This document shows, piece by piece, positions 43,074 through 50,763 of a stretch of 64,000 nucleotides of DNA. The notes below the pieces were generated by a model. It saw only the letters and a list, made by a program, of their open reading frames with translations. It was not told the DNA's origin and made no database searches. A program made the position numbers and the translations under genes. The stretch spans positions 56,301 to 120,300 of the forward strand of contig CACXCG010000032.1 in the NCBI GenBank assembly GCA_902766125.1, written 5' to 3'. Within the stretch, counting starts at the first letter, position 1, and each line of letters opens with the position of its first letter. The DNA is from an uncultured Spirochaetaceae bacterium (GTDB lineage Bacteria > Spirochaetota > Spirochaetia > Treponematales > Treponemataceae).

Positions 43074-43799
43074 CTAGCTGCGGCGTACTCTTCCAAAGAT
43101 GCGCAGAATTGCAAGGAAGATGTTTATAAAATCAAGATACAGATCAAGGGCTCCGTATACGGCAAGTTCCTGGAATGCTTCGCTACCGTCTGCATGTTCT
43201 GCAGCACGAAGGATTTTCTGTGAATCGTAAGCGGTAAGACCTGTAAAAATAACTATGGTTGCAATGTCAATAACCCAGTCAATCCAGGTGAGTGTCTGTT
43301 TGGTAATAAGAGTAATGACCATGTTGACTACACCGACAATGACCAGTCCTAAAAGTGCCATAAGTAAATAGCGTCCCCATGAAGCAAGATTCTTTCCTGT
43401 CTTCATTCCAAACAGGCTCATTGAAGCGTACAGAAGGGCAGCACACAAAAATGCCTGTGTAATAACGTGCATGTCAAACAGTGCAAACACCGAAGCAAGG
43501 GTTGCTCCGTTTATGACTGCATACAGAACAAAAAAGAATTTTACGGTTAGGGGTTTGAACTTGTGCACGTTCATCGAAAGGATGAATACCAGTGCAACTT
43601 CGCTAATGGCAAGTATCCAGAATCCGACTGCTTTTCCTCCCCACAAAAGAGAGAGCAGGGTTTGACTCTGGGAAACAAAATAAGCGGTTGCTGCAGAAAT
43701 GACCAGTGCAAGTGCCATCCAGCCGTAAGTCCTGCTTAAAAACTTACGCTTTTCATCTTCGGTTGCCTGATAGGCAATGTACTGGGGTCCTGCAGTCAT
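43074..43799 (-). CDS. Bax inhibitor-1/YccA family membrane protein
   Basis: A 241-residue protein with seven hydrophobic helices (for example WMALALVISAATAYFV, VISEVALVFILSM-type and WVIDIATIVIFTGLTAYDSQKIL). The last helix region has the family motif GLTAYDSQKI and the closing ALDLYLDFINIFLAILRIFG. Bacterial members are pH-sensitive calcium-leak channels or protease modulators in the inner membrane. It lies 2 nt after the ComFB-domain gene, so the two are translated from one mRNA. Confidence 0.92.
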   Translation of the reverse strand: MTAGPQYIAYQATEDEKRKFLSRTYGWMALALVISAATAYFVSQSQTLLSLLWGGKAVGFWILAISEVALVFILSMNVHKFKPLTVKFFFVLYAVINGATLASVFALFDMHVITQAFLCAALLYASMSLFGMKTGKNLASWGRYLLMALLGLVIVGVVNMVITLITKQTLTWIDWVIDIATIVIFTGLTAYDSQKILRAAEHADGSEAFQELAVYGALDLYLDFINIFLAILRIFGRVRRS

Positions 43800-43801
43800 G
43801 G

Positions 43802-44527
43802 TTAGTTCTCCATGGGGTTATCTACATCTTCGCGGAACAAGAACAGGTCCTGAACTTTAAGACTGTAGGTAGAATTAACTTCGCGGCGGTCAAAACATTC
43901 GCTTACCAGCGGAACAGAGAACGCATAGGTTACGGGTGTGTATCCTTCTGCTTCTACCTGAATGGTAAAGTGGAACAGTTTGCTTTCGCCTTCTTTTGAT
44001 TCGACAACGGGTTTTGCCCAGAAAGAATAGCTTCCCTGGGTTGCCTTGAAGGTTTTGCAGGGATTTGACCAGGTAATGTCCATCATTTGTGCAATTTCAC
44101 CTTCAATCTTTAAGGTAACCGATGCGTTTACCAGCGGTTCGAAGGTAGAGCCGTCGAATACGTTTCCCATAAAAGTAGGGAAGTTGTATACCGGTGTGTT
44201 CTGCTCGGGAACTGCGTCAGAAACTTTGGTTGAGCTTTTGTGGTAAGGACGTTTTGCAGAACTTACCAGACGCATTCCTTCTACAGTCAGCTTGTCAATG
44301 TCAGCACCAATCTGTGAGTCATTCAGGAATACTACGTTATGAGTAACACCACGTCCGCTTACGACATAATGGGGAAAAATTCTGTTAAGTACAAAACAGA
44401 CAGTGTCTAAGCGGCAGCTTTCGCAGTCACAGGAAAGCCAGGCAGCCTTGCTTTCTTTTACCGTATCGTACAGCTCATTTACACGGGTTATAACCTGTTC
44501 TTCCATTATATTGTGGATGTTAATCAT
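43802..44527 (-). CDS. ComFB-domain protein with C-terminal extension
   Basis: A 241-residue cytoplasmic protein. Residues 1-90 fit ComFB: NIMEEQVITRVNELYD, then the Cys cluster WLSCDCESCRLDTVCFVLNRIFPHYVV. ComFB proteins have been described as cyclic-dinucleotide receptors; I recall this only as recent work. Residues about 115-235 form a separate beta-rich domain (GNVFDGSTFEPLVNASVTLK, FHFTIQVEAEGYTPVTYAFS) resembling a carboxypeptidase-regulatory or Ig-like fold. Promoter and GAGGAG site are clear. A Bax-inhibitor-1 gene follows 2 nt later. Confidence 0.82.
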   Translation of the reverse strand: MINIHNIMEEQVITRVNELYDTVKESKAAWLSCDCESCRLDTVCFVLNRIFPHYVVSGRGVTHNVVFLNDSQIGADIDKLTVEGMRLVSSAKRPYHKSSTKVSDAVPEQNTPVYNFPTFMGNVFDGSTFEPLVNASVTLKIEGEIAQMMDITWSNPCKTFKATQGSYSFWAKPVVESKEGESKLFHFTIQVEAEGYTPVTYAFSVPLVSECFDRREVNSTYSLKVQDLFLFREDVDNPMEN

Positions 44528-44555
44528 TTAAAAACTCCTCACTTATAGTCCTTAC

Positions 44556-44584
44556 AGTATACTCCACCTTTACTCAAAAAGCAA
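44556..44584 (-). promoter_or_regulatory. Promoter for ComFB/BI-1 pair
   Basis: On the minus strand TTGCTT (44579-44584), a 17-bp spacer and TATACT (44556-44561), 28 nt before ATG 44527. The leader contains GAGGAG. It sits directly after the aconitase stop codon. Confidence 0.6.
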
Positions 44585-44590
44585 GGTAAA

Positions 44591-46606
44591 TTATTGTCCG
44601 CCGTTACGGGTGTAAGAGGCAAGTCCGCCTTCCAGAAGGATGTTACGGCTGCGTTCTGACAGATCGTTGATTCCTTCGTAGGTTTTTCCGTTTACGCTGA
44701 GGGTAAAGGGAGTTCCCCGTTTGAGGCTTTCGAAAATACCTGTGATGCTTATAGTGTCTCCTGCATTCAGCTGGTCATAGTCTGCGGGATTCTTAAAGGT
44801 TATGGGAAGAATTCCGTAGTTGATAAGGTTTGCCTTGTGAATGCGGGCAAAACTCTTTACGATGACGGCACGTACACCCAGGTACATGGGACCTAATGCT
44901 GCATGTTCGCGGCTTGAACCCTGACCGAAGTTTTCTCCGCCAATGACCACACAACCGCTGAACTTGATTTCTTCTGCTTTTTTGTAGAAGTCAGGATCTA
45001 TGCGTTCGTAGGCAAATTTGCTTATTTCAGGAATATTTGAGCGGAACGGTAAGACTTTTGTTCCTGCAGGCATAATGTCATCGGTAGACACATTGTTTCC
45101 TGCCTTAAGCAGAATGGGAAGGGTAAGACTGTCTGCACACGGTTTGCACGGAGGACACGGCTTGATGTTGGGACCGCGGACAATTTCTACCTGAGATGCT
45201 TTTTCTGCATCAAGCGGTGCAATCAGCATTCCTTCGTCAGTTGCGGCTTCAATTACATCACCGATTGCAAGGCGGCTGTCTTTTCCGTCAAGCAGAGAGC
45301 GGCGTCCCTGAGGCGTGTAAGTTGCATCTTCGTAGCTGAGCGTTGTTGCATCGGTAATGGTTCCGGTAATGGCACTTGCAGCAGCAGTTTCGGGGCTTAC
45401 CAGGTAAATGCCGGCGTCTGCAGTACCGCTTCTGCCTTTGAAGTTGCGGTTAAAGGTGCGTAAAGAAACGCCCTGAGAGTTAGGAGCAAATCCCATACCG
45501 ATACACGGACCGCAGGCACTTTCCAGAATACGGAATCCAGCTTTGATTAAATCGCCTAAGATACCGGCTTTGTCTGCCATCATGAGGGTGGTACGGCTGC
45601 CGGGTGCAATTCCTGCTTCAACTCCCGGAGCAATGTGTTTTCCCTTAACGATTGCGGCAACAGCAGCAAGGTCATCAAGAGAAGAGTTTGTACAGCTTCC
45701 GATGGCAACCTGAGTTACTGCGGTTCCTGCAAGTTCGCTTACCGGTTTTACTGCATCGGGTGAGTGCGGGCAGGCTGCAAGCGGTTTGAGTTCAGAAAGA
45801 TTGATTTCTATCAGCTTGTCGTATGCAGCTCCTTCGTCTGCCTTCTGTTCCGTCCAGTCAGCTTCACGGCCCATGCTGGCAAGGAACTTCTGTGTTGTTG
45901 CATCAGAGGGGAAGATAGAGCAGGTTGCGCCCAGTTCTGCACCCATGTTGGTAACGGTTGCACGCTGAGGAACGGTAAGGCTTGAAACACCTTCTCCAAA
46001 GTATTCGTATATTGCGCCAACTCCGCCCTTTACGCTTTCACGGCGAAGCACTTCAAGAATAATGTCTTTTGCTCCGACTCCTTTCTGCAAAGTTCCGGTA
46101 AGTTTTACGCCAAAGATTTTAGGCATGGCAAGATGGAATGCACCACCGCCCATTGCAACGGCAACATCAATTCCGCCTGCACCAATGGAAATCATACCGA
46201 TTCCGCCGCCGGTGGGAGTGTGACTGTCGCTTCCTAAAAGAGTCTTTCCTGGTTTTCCAAAATGTTCAATATGTACCTGATGGCACACACCGTTACCGGC
46301 ACGTGAAAAATACAGGCCGTATTTTGCTGCAACGCTCTGCAGATAGCGGTGATCGTCATGATTTTTAAAGTCGGTCTGCAGGGTGTTGTGGTCAACATAG
46401 CTTACTGAAAGTTCAGTTTTAACGCGGGGAACACCGATGGTTTCAAACTGAAGGTAGGTCATGGTTCCGGTTGCGTCCTGAGTCAAGGTCTGGTCTATTT
46501 TGATTGCAATGTCTATGCCGCGTTCAATGGGAACTCCCTTGGTAAATGAAAGTGATCCGGGAATAATATGTGCCTGAATGATTTTTTCTGCCAATGTCAG
46601 TGCCAT
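44591..46606 (-). CDS. Aconitate hydratase
   Basis: A 671-residue 4Fe-4S dehydratase interconverting citrate and isocitrate. Cluster ligands are in IGSCTNSS (near residue 300) and SACGPCIGMG (near 365). GSDSHTPTGGGIG and the swivelling-domain motif GENFGQGSSREHAALGP (near 552) complete the active site. The length is that of the short aconitase seen in Clostridia and some spirochaetes, shorter than AcnA/AcnB, and a homoaconitase-like substrate is not excluded. AGGAGG precedes the start. No citrate synthase or isocitrate dehydrogenase gene is in the window, so its pathway is not shown. Confidence 0.9.
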   Translation of the reverse strand: MALTLAEKIIQAHIIPGSLSFTKGVPIERGIDIAIKIDQTLTQDATGTMTYLQFETIGVPRVKTELSVSYVDHNTLQTDFKNHDDHRYLQSVAAKYGLYFSRAGNGVCHQVHIEHFGKPGKTLLGSDSHTPTGGGIGMISIGAGGIDVAVAMGGGAFHLAMPKIFGVKLTGTLQKGVGAKDIILEVLRRESVKGGVGAIYEYFGEGVSSLTVPQRATVTNMGAELGATCSIFPSDATTQKFLASMGREADWTEQKADEGAAYDKLIEINLSELKPLAACPHSPDAVKPVSELAGTAVTQVAIGSCTNSSLDDLAAVAAIVKGKHIAPGVEAGIAPGSRTTLMMADKAGILGDLIKAGFRILESACGPCIGMGFAPNSQGVSLRTFNRNFKGRSGTADAGIYLVSPETAAASAITGTITDATTLSYEDATYTPQGRRSLLDGKDSRLAIGDVIEAATDEGMLIAPLDAEKASQVEIVRGPNIKPCPPCKPCADSLTLPILLKAGNNVSTDDIMPAGTKVLPFRSNIPEISKFAYERIDPDFYKKAEEIKFSGCVVIGGENFGQGSSREHAALGPMYLGVRAVIVKSFARIHKANLINYGILPITFKNPADYDQLNAGDTISITGIFESLKRGTPFTLSVNGKTYEGINDLSERSRNILLEGGLASYTRNGGQ

Positions 46607-46642
46607 GTGCAGCCTCCTTTTGGGTTTTTACAGATGGGCTGT

Positions 46643-46671
46643 ATTCTATCAATTATGCGCAGTTTTTACAA
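46643..46671 (-). promoter_or_regulatory. Promoter for aconitase
   Basis: On the minus strand TTGTAA (46666-46671), a 17-bp spacer and TAGAAT (46643-46648), 36 nt before the aconitase ATG. The leader carries AGGAGG. Confidence 0.6.
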
Positions 46672-46732
46672 CTGTTTTTGAATTTAGTTATGGTACCACC
46701 TTTTACTTTTTGTGCCGATATAGTATACTGAT

Positions 46733-47386
46733 ATGGTGAGTAAAAATCGTTTACCCGTTTTTTTGATTAGTATTTCTCTGCTGGCATTTTTTAGCCTGAC
46801 TTCGTGCTCTCAGCCTGTTTCGGTGCAGGATTACGAATATCTTGCAACCCTTCAGAATCTTGCAGCGCAGCGCGAGTCTCTTTTACAGTGGACCGGTGAA
46901 CTGGAAACTCCACCCGCAAAGGTAAAGACTACTGATGCAGGTATGGATTCCTCACTTGTAGTTACTCCGCAGAACATTATTGCTTCCGGTGTTCAGGTAG
47001 AACCGGCATATCCTTCTTTAGCAGGATTTACCAGTCTTGATACATCACTTCTTGAAAGTGCTCAGCTTCAGATTTTACAGCGCTTCTGTGAAACGTTCAG
47101 CCGTCCGTCAAACACCTGGGTTTCTGCGTCATCGCTCATGCAGTCGGGGCAGGCCTATGCACTGGTTGTGTTTATTTACGATTTTGAACAGTTTGCTTCC
47201 GGTAAGGGCGGGGTCAAAACCTGGTATCTGGGAAAACCGTTTGTTTCTGAGCAGATGACACAGTGTCCGGTTCGCCTTGTACTTTCAGATCCGGAAAAAA
47301 CGTGTGCCGATATCTGCGTGTGGCTTTCACAGGCAGACGGTCACTGGGGAATAAGTCATATTACATGGTTGGAGGAATCAGACTGA
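46733..47386 (+). CDS. Lipoprotein of unknown function
   Basis: A 217-residue protein with a signal peptide and lipobox (LAFFSLTSC, Cys at residue 25). No domain was recognised in the mature part; it ends in beta-type segments such as CADICVWLSQADGHWGISHITWLE. A TATACT box (46724-46729) ends 3 nt before ATG 46733 and 6 nt before an in-frame GTG at 46736. There is no ribosome site, so a leaderless GTG start is plausible. Its stop overlaps the next ATG by one base (TGATG). Confidence 0.75.
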   Translation: MVSKNRLPVFLISISLLAFFSLTSCSQPVSVQDYEYLATLQNLAAQRESLLQWTGELETPPAKVKTTDAGMDSSLVVTPQNIIASGVQVEPAYPSLAGFTSLDTSLLESAQLQILQRFCETFSRPSNTWVSASSLMQSGQAYALVVFIYDFEQFASGKGGVKTWYLGKPFVSEQMTQCPVRLVLSDPEKTCADICVWLSQADGHWGISHITWLEESD

Positions 47387-48381
47387 TGGCTCAGGAAGAA
47401 CAGAAAGAACTTTCACGCATAGAACGCGAGTTAGTGCTGCAGTACCTTCGTGATGATAATGTGCCGGTTACCGTTACGCTTGAACAGAAACCCAATCAGC
47501 AGGAAGCAGACCTTTCCAGCGGTACAACGTCTCTTGCCGATGATGACCGTGTTCCAGCCAGTGCAATTTTCCCCGTTGCCATTCCTGCCGAACAGATGAC
47601 CGTTTTGGAGCAGGGTATTATTCTGCTTAAGAATTCCATGCGCGAAACCATGCGTACCGTTCAGCCGTTTTTAGGAAAGAATGTACGCGTTCAGTTTTAC
47701 TTTAACCGTGTAGGTCTGTATTTTATTACCATGATGAAGGAATGTTCACAGGGCTTAGCACTTGTTGTTCCTTCTGCCATTTACCGCATTCCCGATGTAA
47801 GCACGCAGAAAGACTATGATTTTTCTGCAACCATTACGTATGAAGCTGCGGAAAACAACCGCGTGTCGCTTGCCTGCCGTGCAACCGATGCGTATCCGCT
47901 TTTTACGCTGCCTGCCTGGGGAGACATTGAACTTTCGCGCCAGAAAGATGCAAAGGCAATTCTTGAACTGATTGTTGAAAACGTGCGTGCAGGAACAGAA
48001 GCTCCAATTGGTAACGGTTTGCATTTGTTCCCTGTCTGCCGCTATCTTACTGAACCTAAGTCGCAGGAAACAGAAGCGGTTCAGGGCCGCCAGGAACCGT
48101 TTACCGTTCTGTATGTAGACGAAGAAAAATTAGTTTTGGGAAGCCGTAACCACGATGCCGTTTTGCAAAAAGATTTAGACTGCGAAATTCAGCTGACTTT
48201 CAGTGTGACTACTCATGCCGCCTTCAAGCGCGTTATAAAAGTAAATGCAACGGTTCAGAGTGAATACCGCTTTGCAGAAGATGCCGATACGGTGTGCTTT
48301 GTGCTTGCGTATAAATCGGTTAAAGAAGAAGATGTGCGTTTCCTTTATGAACGTTTACGCGGAAAGTTAATGGAAGGGTAA
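47386..48381 (+). CDS. Conserved protein of unknown function, possibly PilZ-related
   Basis: A 331-residue cytoplasmic protein without membrane segments, starting at ATG 47386 with GGAGG upstream. It begins with a helical segment (ELSRIERELVLQYLRDDNVP). A mixed alpha/beta middle (FFG-free, LGKNVRVQFYFNRVGLYFITMMKE) and a C-terminal domain ending VCFVLAYKSVKEEDVRFLYERLRGK follow. The end resembles the closing strand and helix of PilZ domains, but the diagnostic RxxxR and (D/N)xSxxG motifs are not seen, so this is only a suggestion. The 3' end overlaps the convergent transporter gene by 37 bp. Confidence 0.65.
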   Translation: MAQEEQKELSRIERELVLQYLRDDNVPVTVTLEQKPNQQEADLSSGTTSLADDDRVPASAIFPVAIPAEQMTVLEQGIILLKNSMRETMRTVQPFLGKNVRVQFYFNRVGLYFITMMKECSQGLALVVPSAIYRIPDVSTQKDYDFSATITYEAAENNRVSLACRATDAYPLFTLPAWGDIELSRQKDAKAILELIVENVRAGTEAPIGNGLHLFPVCRYLTEPKSQETEAVQGRQEPFTVLYVDEEKLVLGSRNHDAVLQKDLDCEIQLTFSVTTHAAFKRVIKVNATVQSEYRFAEDADTVCFVLAYKSVKEEDVRFLYERLRGKLMEG

Positions 48382-49442
48382 GCGTGTTTCTTACTGTTTC
48401 CCAAAAGAACTGCAACCGGTTTTAAAAGGTCTACGTTTTCGCAGATGATTTTTATAATCACCATAAGCGGAACTGCAAGTACCATACCGACAAATCCCCA
48501 CATCCATCCCCACACAGAAAGACTTACCAGAATGACGAACGGAGAAATGCCTAAATCGTTTCCTTCCCAGCGCGGTTCTATAATGTTTCCCAGAGTCATG
48601 TTTACTGCAAGAATCATAATGGCAACAAACAGAATTTTTCCCCAGGAAGGGTAGAACTGCAGGACAGCAAAAATTGTTGTAATCAGCCAGGAAATAATGG
48701 AACCGAACATGGGAATAAAGTTTAAGACAAAGGCAATAAAGGCCCACACAATCGGAAAGTCCATGCCTATAAGTGCAGTTGAAATTCCTACCAGTGCACC
48801 TGTCATGAGCGAAATTAAAAATTTAATCGAAATGTAATGTGTTACCTGCTGTATGATGTTTGCCGCTATGGTGTGTACTTTTTTCTGAACATCGGTCTGG
48901 CTGAAGGCTTCATTCATTTTTGTTCCTGCAGATTTCATTTCTATCAGCAGAAAAACGGTGAGCAGAAGAATCATGCCTAAGACTTTTACAAACGAAAGTA
49001 ACCCTGAACTCAGTGAAATTGCAGCGCTCTGTGCGGCTGTGCGGACATTAAGCGAATTCCACAAATTGGATAGGAGTGAAAGATTTTCATCAAAGGGAAT
49101 CCTGAAGGTGTCACAGAACAGTTTGTACAGTGCCGTAAACCGTGCTTCGTACCGGGGCATGCTGGAAAGAATGCTGCGGGTGCTTGCAACCAGAAGGTTT
49201 CCCAGAATGGAAAAGGCTATGACAAAAATTATTACCAGAAAGATGATGCTCAGAATCCACGGAATGTGCGCGGTGCGGTTCATCTTTAAAATAAGCGGAT
49301 AAAATACAAAGGACAGCATCATTGCAATCGTAACGGGTGCCATAAAACTGACGGTCAGCTTTAATACCGTTGCAACTGCAATGAAGGTCAAAATGAAAAG
49401 CAGTATGAAAATTGACTTTCCAAATGACGTCCGCTGTTCCAT
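48345..49442 (-). CDS. AI-2E (PerM) family transporter
   Basis: A 365-residue membrane protein with about eight helices, including the family blocks FVLNFIPMFGSIIS (near residue 238) and GNIIEPRWEGNDLGISPFVILVSLSVWGW (near 285, two overlapping motifs). Members export small molecules or act as sodium/proton antiporters; the substrate cannot be told from sequence. It is the last gene of the helicase-smc-serS run, 9 nt after serS. Its C-terminal codons overlap the convergent gene. Confidence 0.9.
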   Translation of the reverse strand: MEQRTSFGKSIFILLFILTFIAVATVLKLTVSFMAPVTIAMMLSFVFYPLILKMNRTAHIPWILSIIFLVIIFVIAFSILGNLLVASTRSILSSMPRYEARFTALYKLFCDTFRIPFDENLSLLSNLWNSLNVRTAAQSAAISLSSGLLSFVKVLGMILLLTVFLLIEMKSAGTKMNEAFSQTDVQKKVHTIAANIIQQVTHYISIKFLISLMTGALVGISTALIGMDFPIVWAFIAFVLNFIPMFGSIISWLITTIFAVLQFYPSWGKILFVAIMILAVNMTLGNIIEPRWEGNDLGISPFVILVSLSVWGWMWGFVGMVLAVPLMVIIKIICENVDLLKPVAVLLGNSKKHAYPSINFPRKRS

Positions 49443-49451
49443 TGCAAACTC

Positions 49452-50747
49452 CTAGTGTTTTTTAGGAAGAATCTTATCAAAGCCGCAGAAGGGTACCAGT
49501 ACCGGCGGAATGCTTACTGAACCGTCTTCGTTCTGATAGTTTTCAAGGATTGCAAGCATTGCTCTTCCTACTGCGATTGCCGTTCCGTTAAGCATGTGTA
49601 CGTATTTATTCTTTCCGTCATCATCGCGGAACTTAACGTTAAGACGGCGTGCCTGATAGTCGGTACAGTTAGAAGTAGAAGTAACTTCTCCCCAGTCTCC
49701 GTCGGGATGTGCTTCGTCAGAGCGTCCGGGCATCCATGCTTCAAGGTCCCACTTGCGGTATGCGGGAGCACCCAGGTCTCCGGTACAGGTATCTACTACG
49801 CGGAACGGAAGTCCCAGTCCGGTAAAGATTTCTTCTTCAATAAGACGCAGCTGTTCGTGCAGTTTGTCGCTTTCTTCGGGAGTACAGTAGACAAACATTT
49901 CAACTTTATCAAACTGATGTACGCGGTACAGACCTTTGCTGAAGTGACCTGCAGCACCTGCTTCGCGTCTGAAACAGTGAGAAAGTCCGCAGTAGAAAAG
50001 GGGAAGCTGTTCTTTCTTAAGGATTTCTCCTGAATGATATCCGCCTAACGTGATTTCTGCGGTTGCAACAAGACAGGTTCCTTCTTCTTCGATTGCATAT
50101 ACATTGCTTTCGTTTCCGCGGGGATTAAATCCAATGCCTTTCAGAATTTCTTCCTTTGCAATATCAGGAGTAATGAAGGTGGTGAAGTTATGCTTTCTCA
50201 GTGTGTTGAGTGCATACATAATCAGTGCCTGCTCAAGGAATACTGCTTCGTTTTTAAGATAATAGAATTTGGGACCAGAAACTTTTGTTCCGCGGTCAAA
50301 GTCAAGAATCTCAAGCGATTCGCCTAACTGGACATGATCCTTTGGCTTGAAGGCAAAGGTACGGGGAGTTCCGACGCGTTTTACTTCCAGGTTTTCGGTA
50401 TCTACTTTTCCAATGGGAACTGCAGGGTTTGCCATGTTGGGAATCTGACGTGCAGCTTCTTCGAGTGCGGCATCTTTCTGATTCAGTTCGGCTTCTACTT
50501 CTGAAATCTGATCTTTAAGTGCTTTTCCTTCGTCAATGTACTTCTGGCGTGTTTCTGCATCCAGCTTCTGCTTCATTGCGGCTGCGTTTGCATTGCGCTG
50601 CTGCTGAAGGTTCTGCAGTTTTGTGGTCAGTGCAGTTTTTTCGTCATACAGTTTTACGACGATGTCTGCGTCTGCATTCATGTTGCGGTTGATGATGTTC
50701 TGTTTTACCGCTTCAAGATTGTCTTTAATGAATTTATAATCAAGCAT
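49452..50747 (-). CDS. serS: Seryl-tRNA synthetase
   Basis: A 431-residue class II synthetase. The N-terminal coiled-coil arm that grips tRNA-Ser spans residues about 25-100. Motif 2 is FRREAGAAGHFSKGLYRVHQFDKVE (split near residue 265-285) and motif 3 is LNGTAIAVGRAMLAILENYQ (near 385-404). Length is standard. GAGGTAG precedes the start. The gene sits 16 nt after the Ser/Thr-rich lipoprotein gene, in one apparent operon. Confidence 0.97.
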   Translation of the reverse strand: MLDYKFIKDNLEAVKQNIINRNMNADADIVVKLYDEKTALTTKLQNLQQQRNANAAAMKQKLDAETRQKYIDEGKALKDQISEVEAELNQKDAALEEAARQIPNMANPAVPIGKVDTENLEVKRVGTPRTFAFKPKDHVQLGESLEILDFDRGTKVSGPKFYYLKNEAVFLEQALIMYALNTLRKHNFTTFITPDIAKEEILKGIGFNPRGNESNVYAIEEEGTCLVATAEITLGGYHSGEILKKEQLPLFYCGLSHCFRREAGAAGHFSKGLYRVHQFDKVEMFVYCTPEESDKLHEQLRLIEEEIFTGLGLPFRVVDTCTGDLGAPAYRKWDLEAWMPGRSDEAHPDGDWGEVTSTSNCTDYQARRLNVKFRDDDGKNKYVHMLNGTAIAVGRAMLAILENYQNEDGSVSIPPVLVPFCGFDKILPKKH

Positions 50748-50763
50748 TTTCTACCTCGCTTTG

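Noticed and set aside
44528..44590. Weak hairpin after aconitase
   Set aside because: Only about 5 bp can pair and no T run follows, so it does not qualify as a terminator.
46606..46606. Complete TCA cycle in this organism
   Set aside because: Aconitase alone is seen. No citrate synthase or isocitrate dehydrogenase is in the window, so no pathway claim is made.
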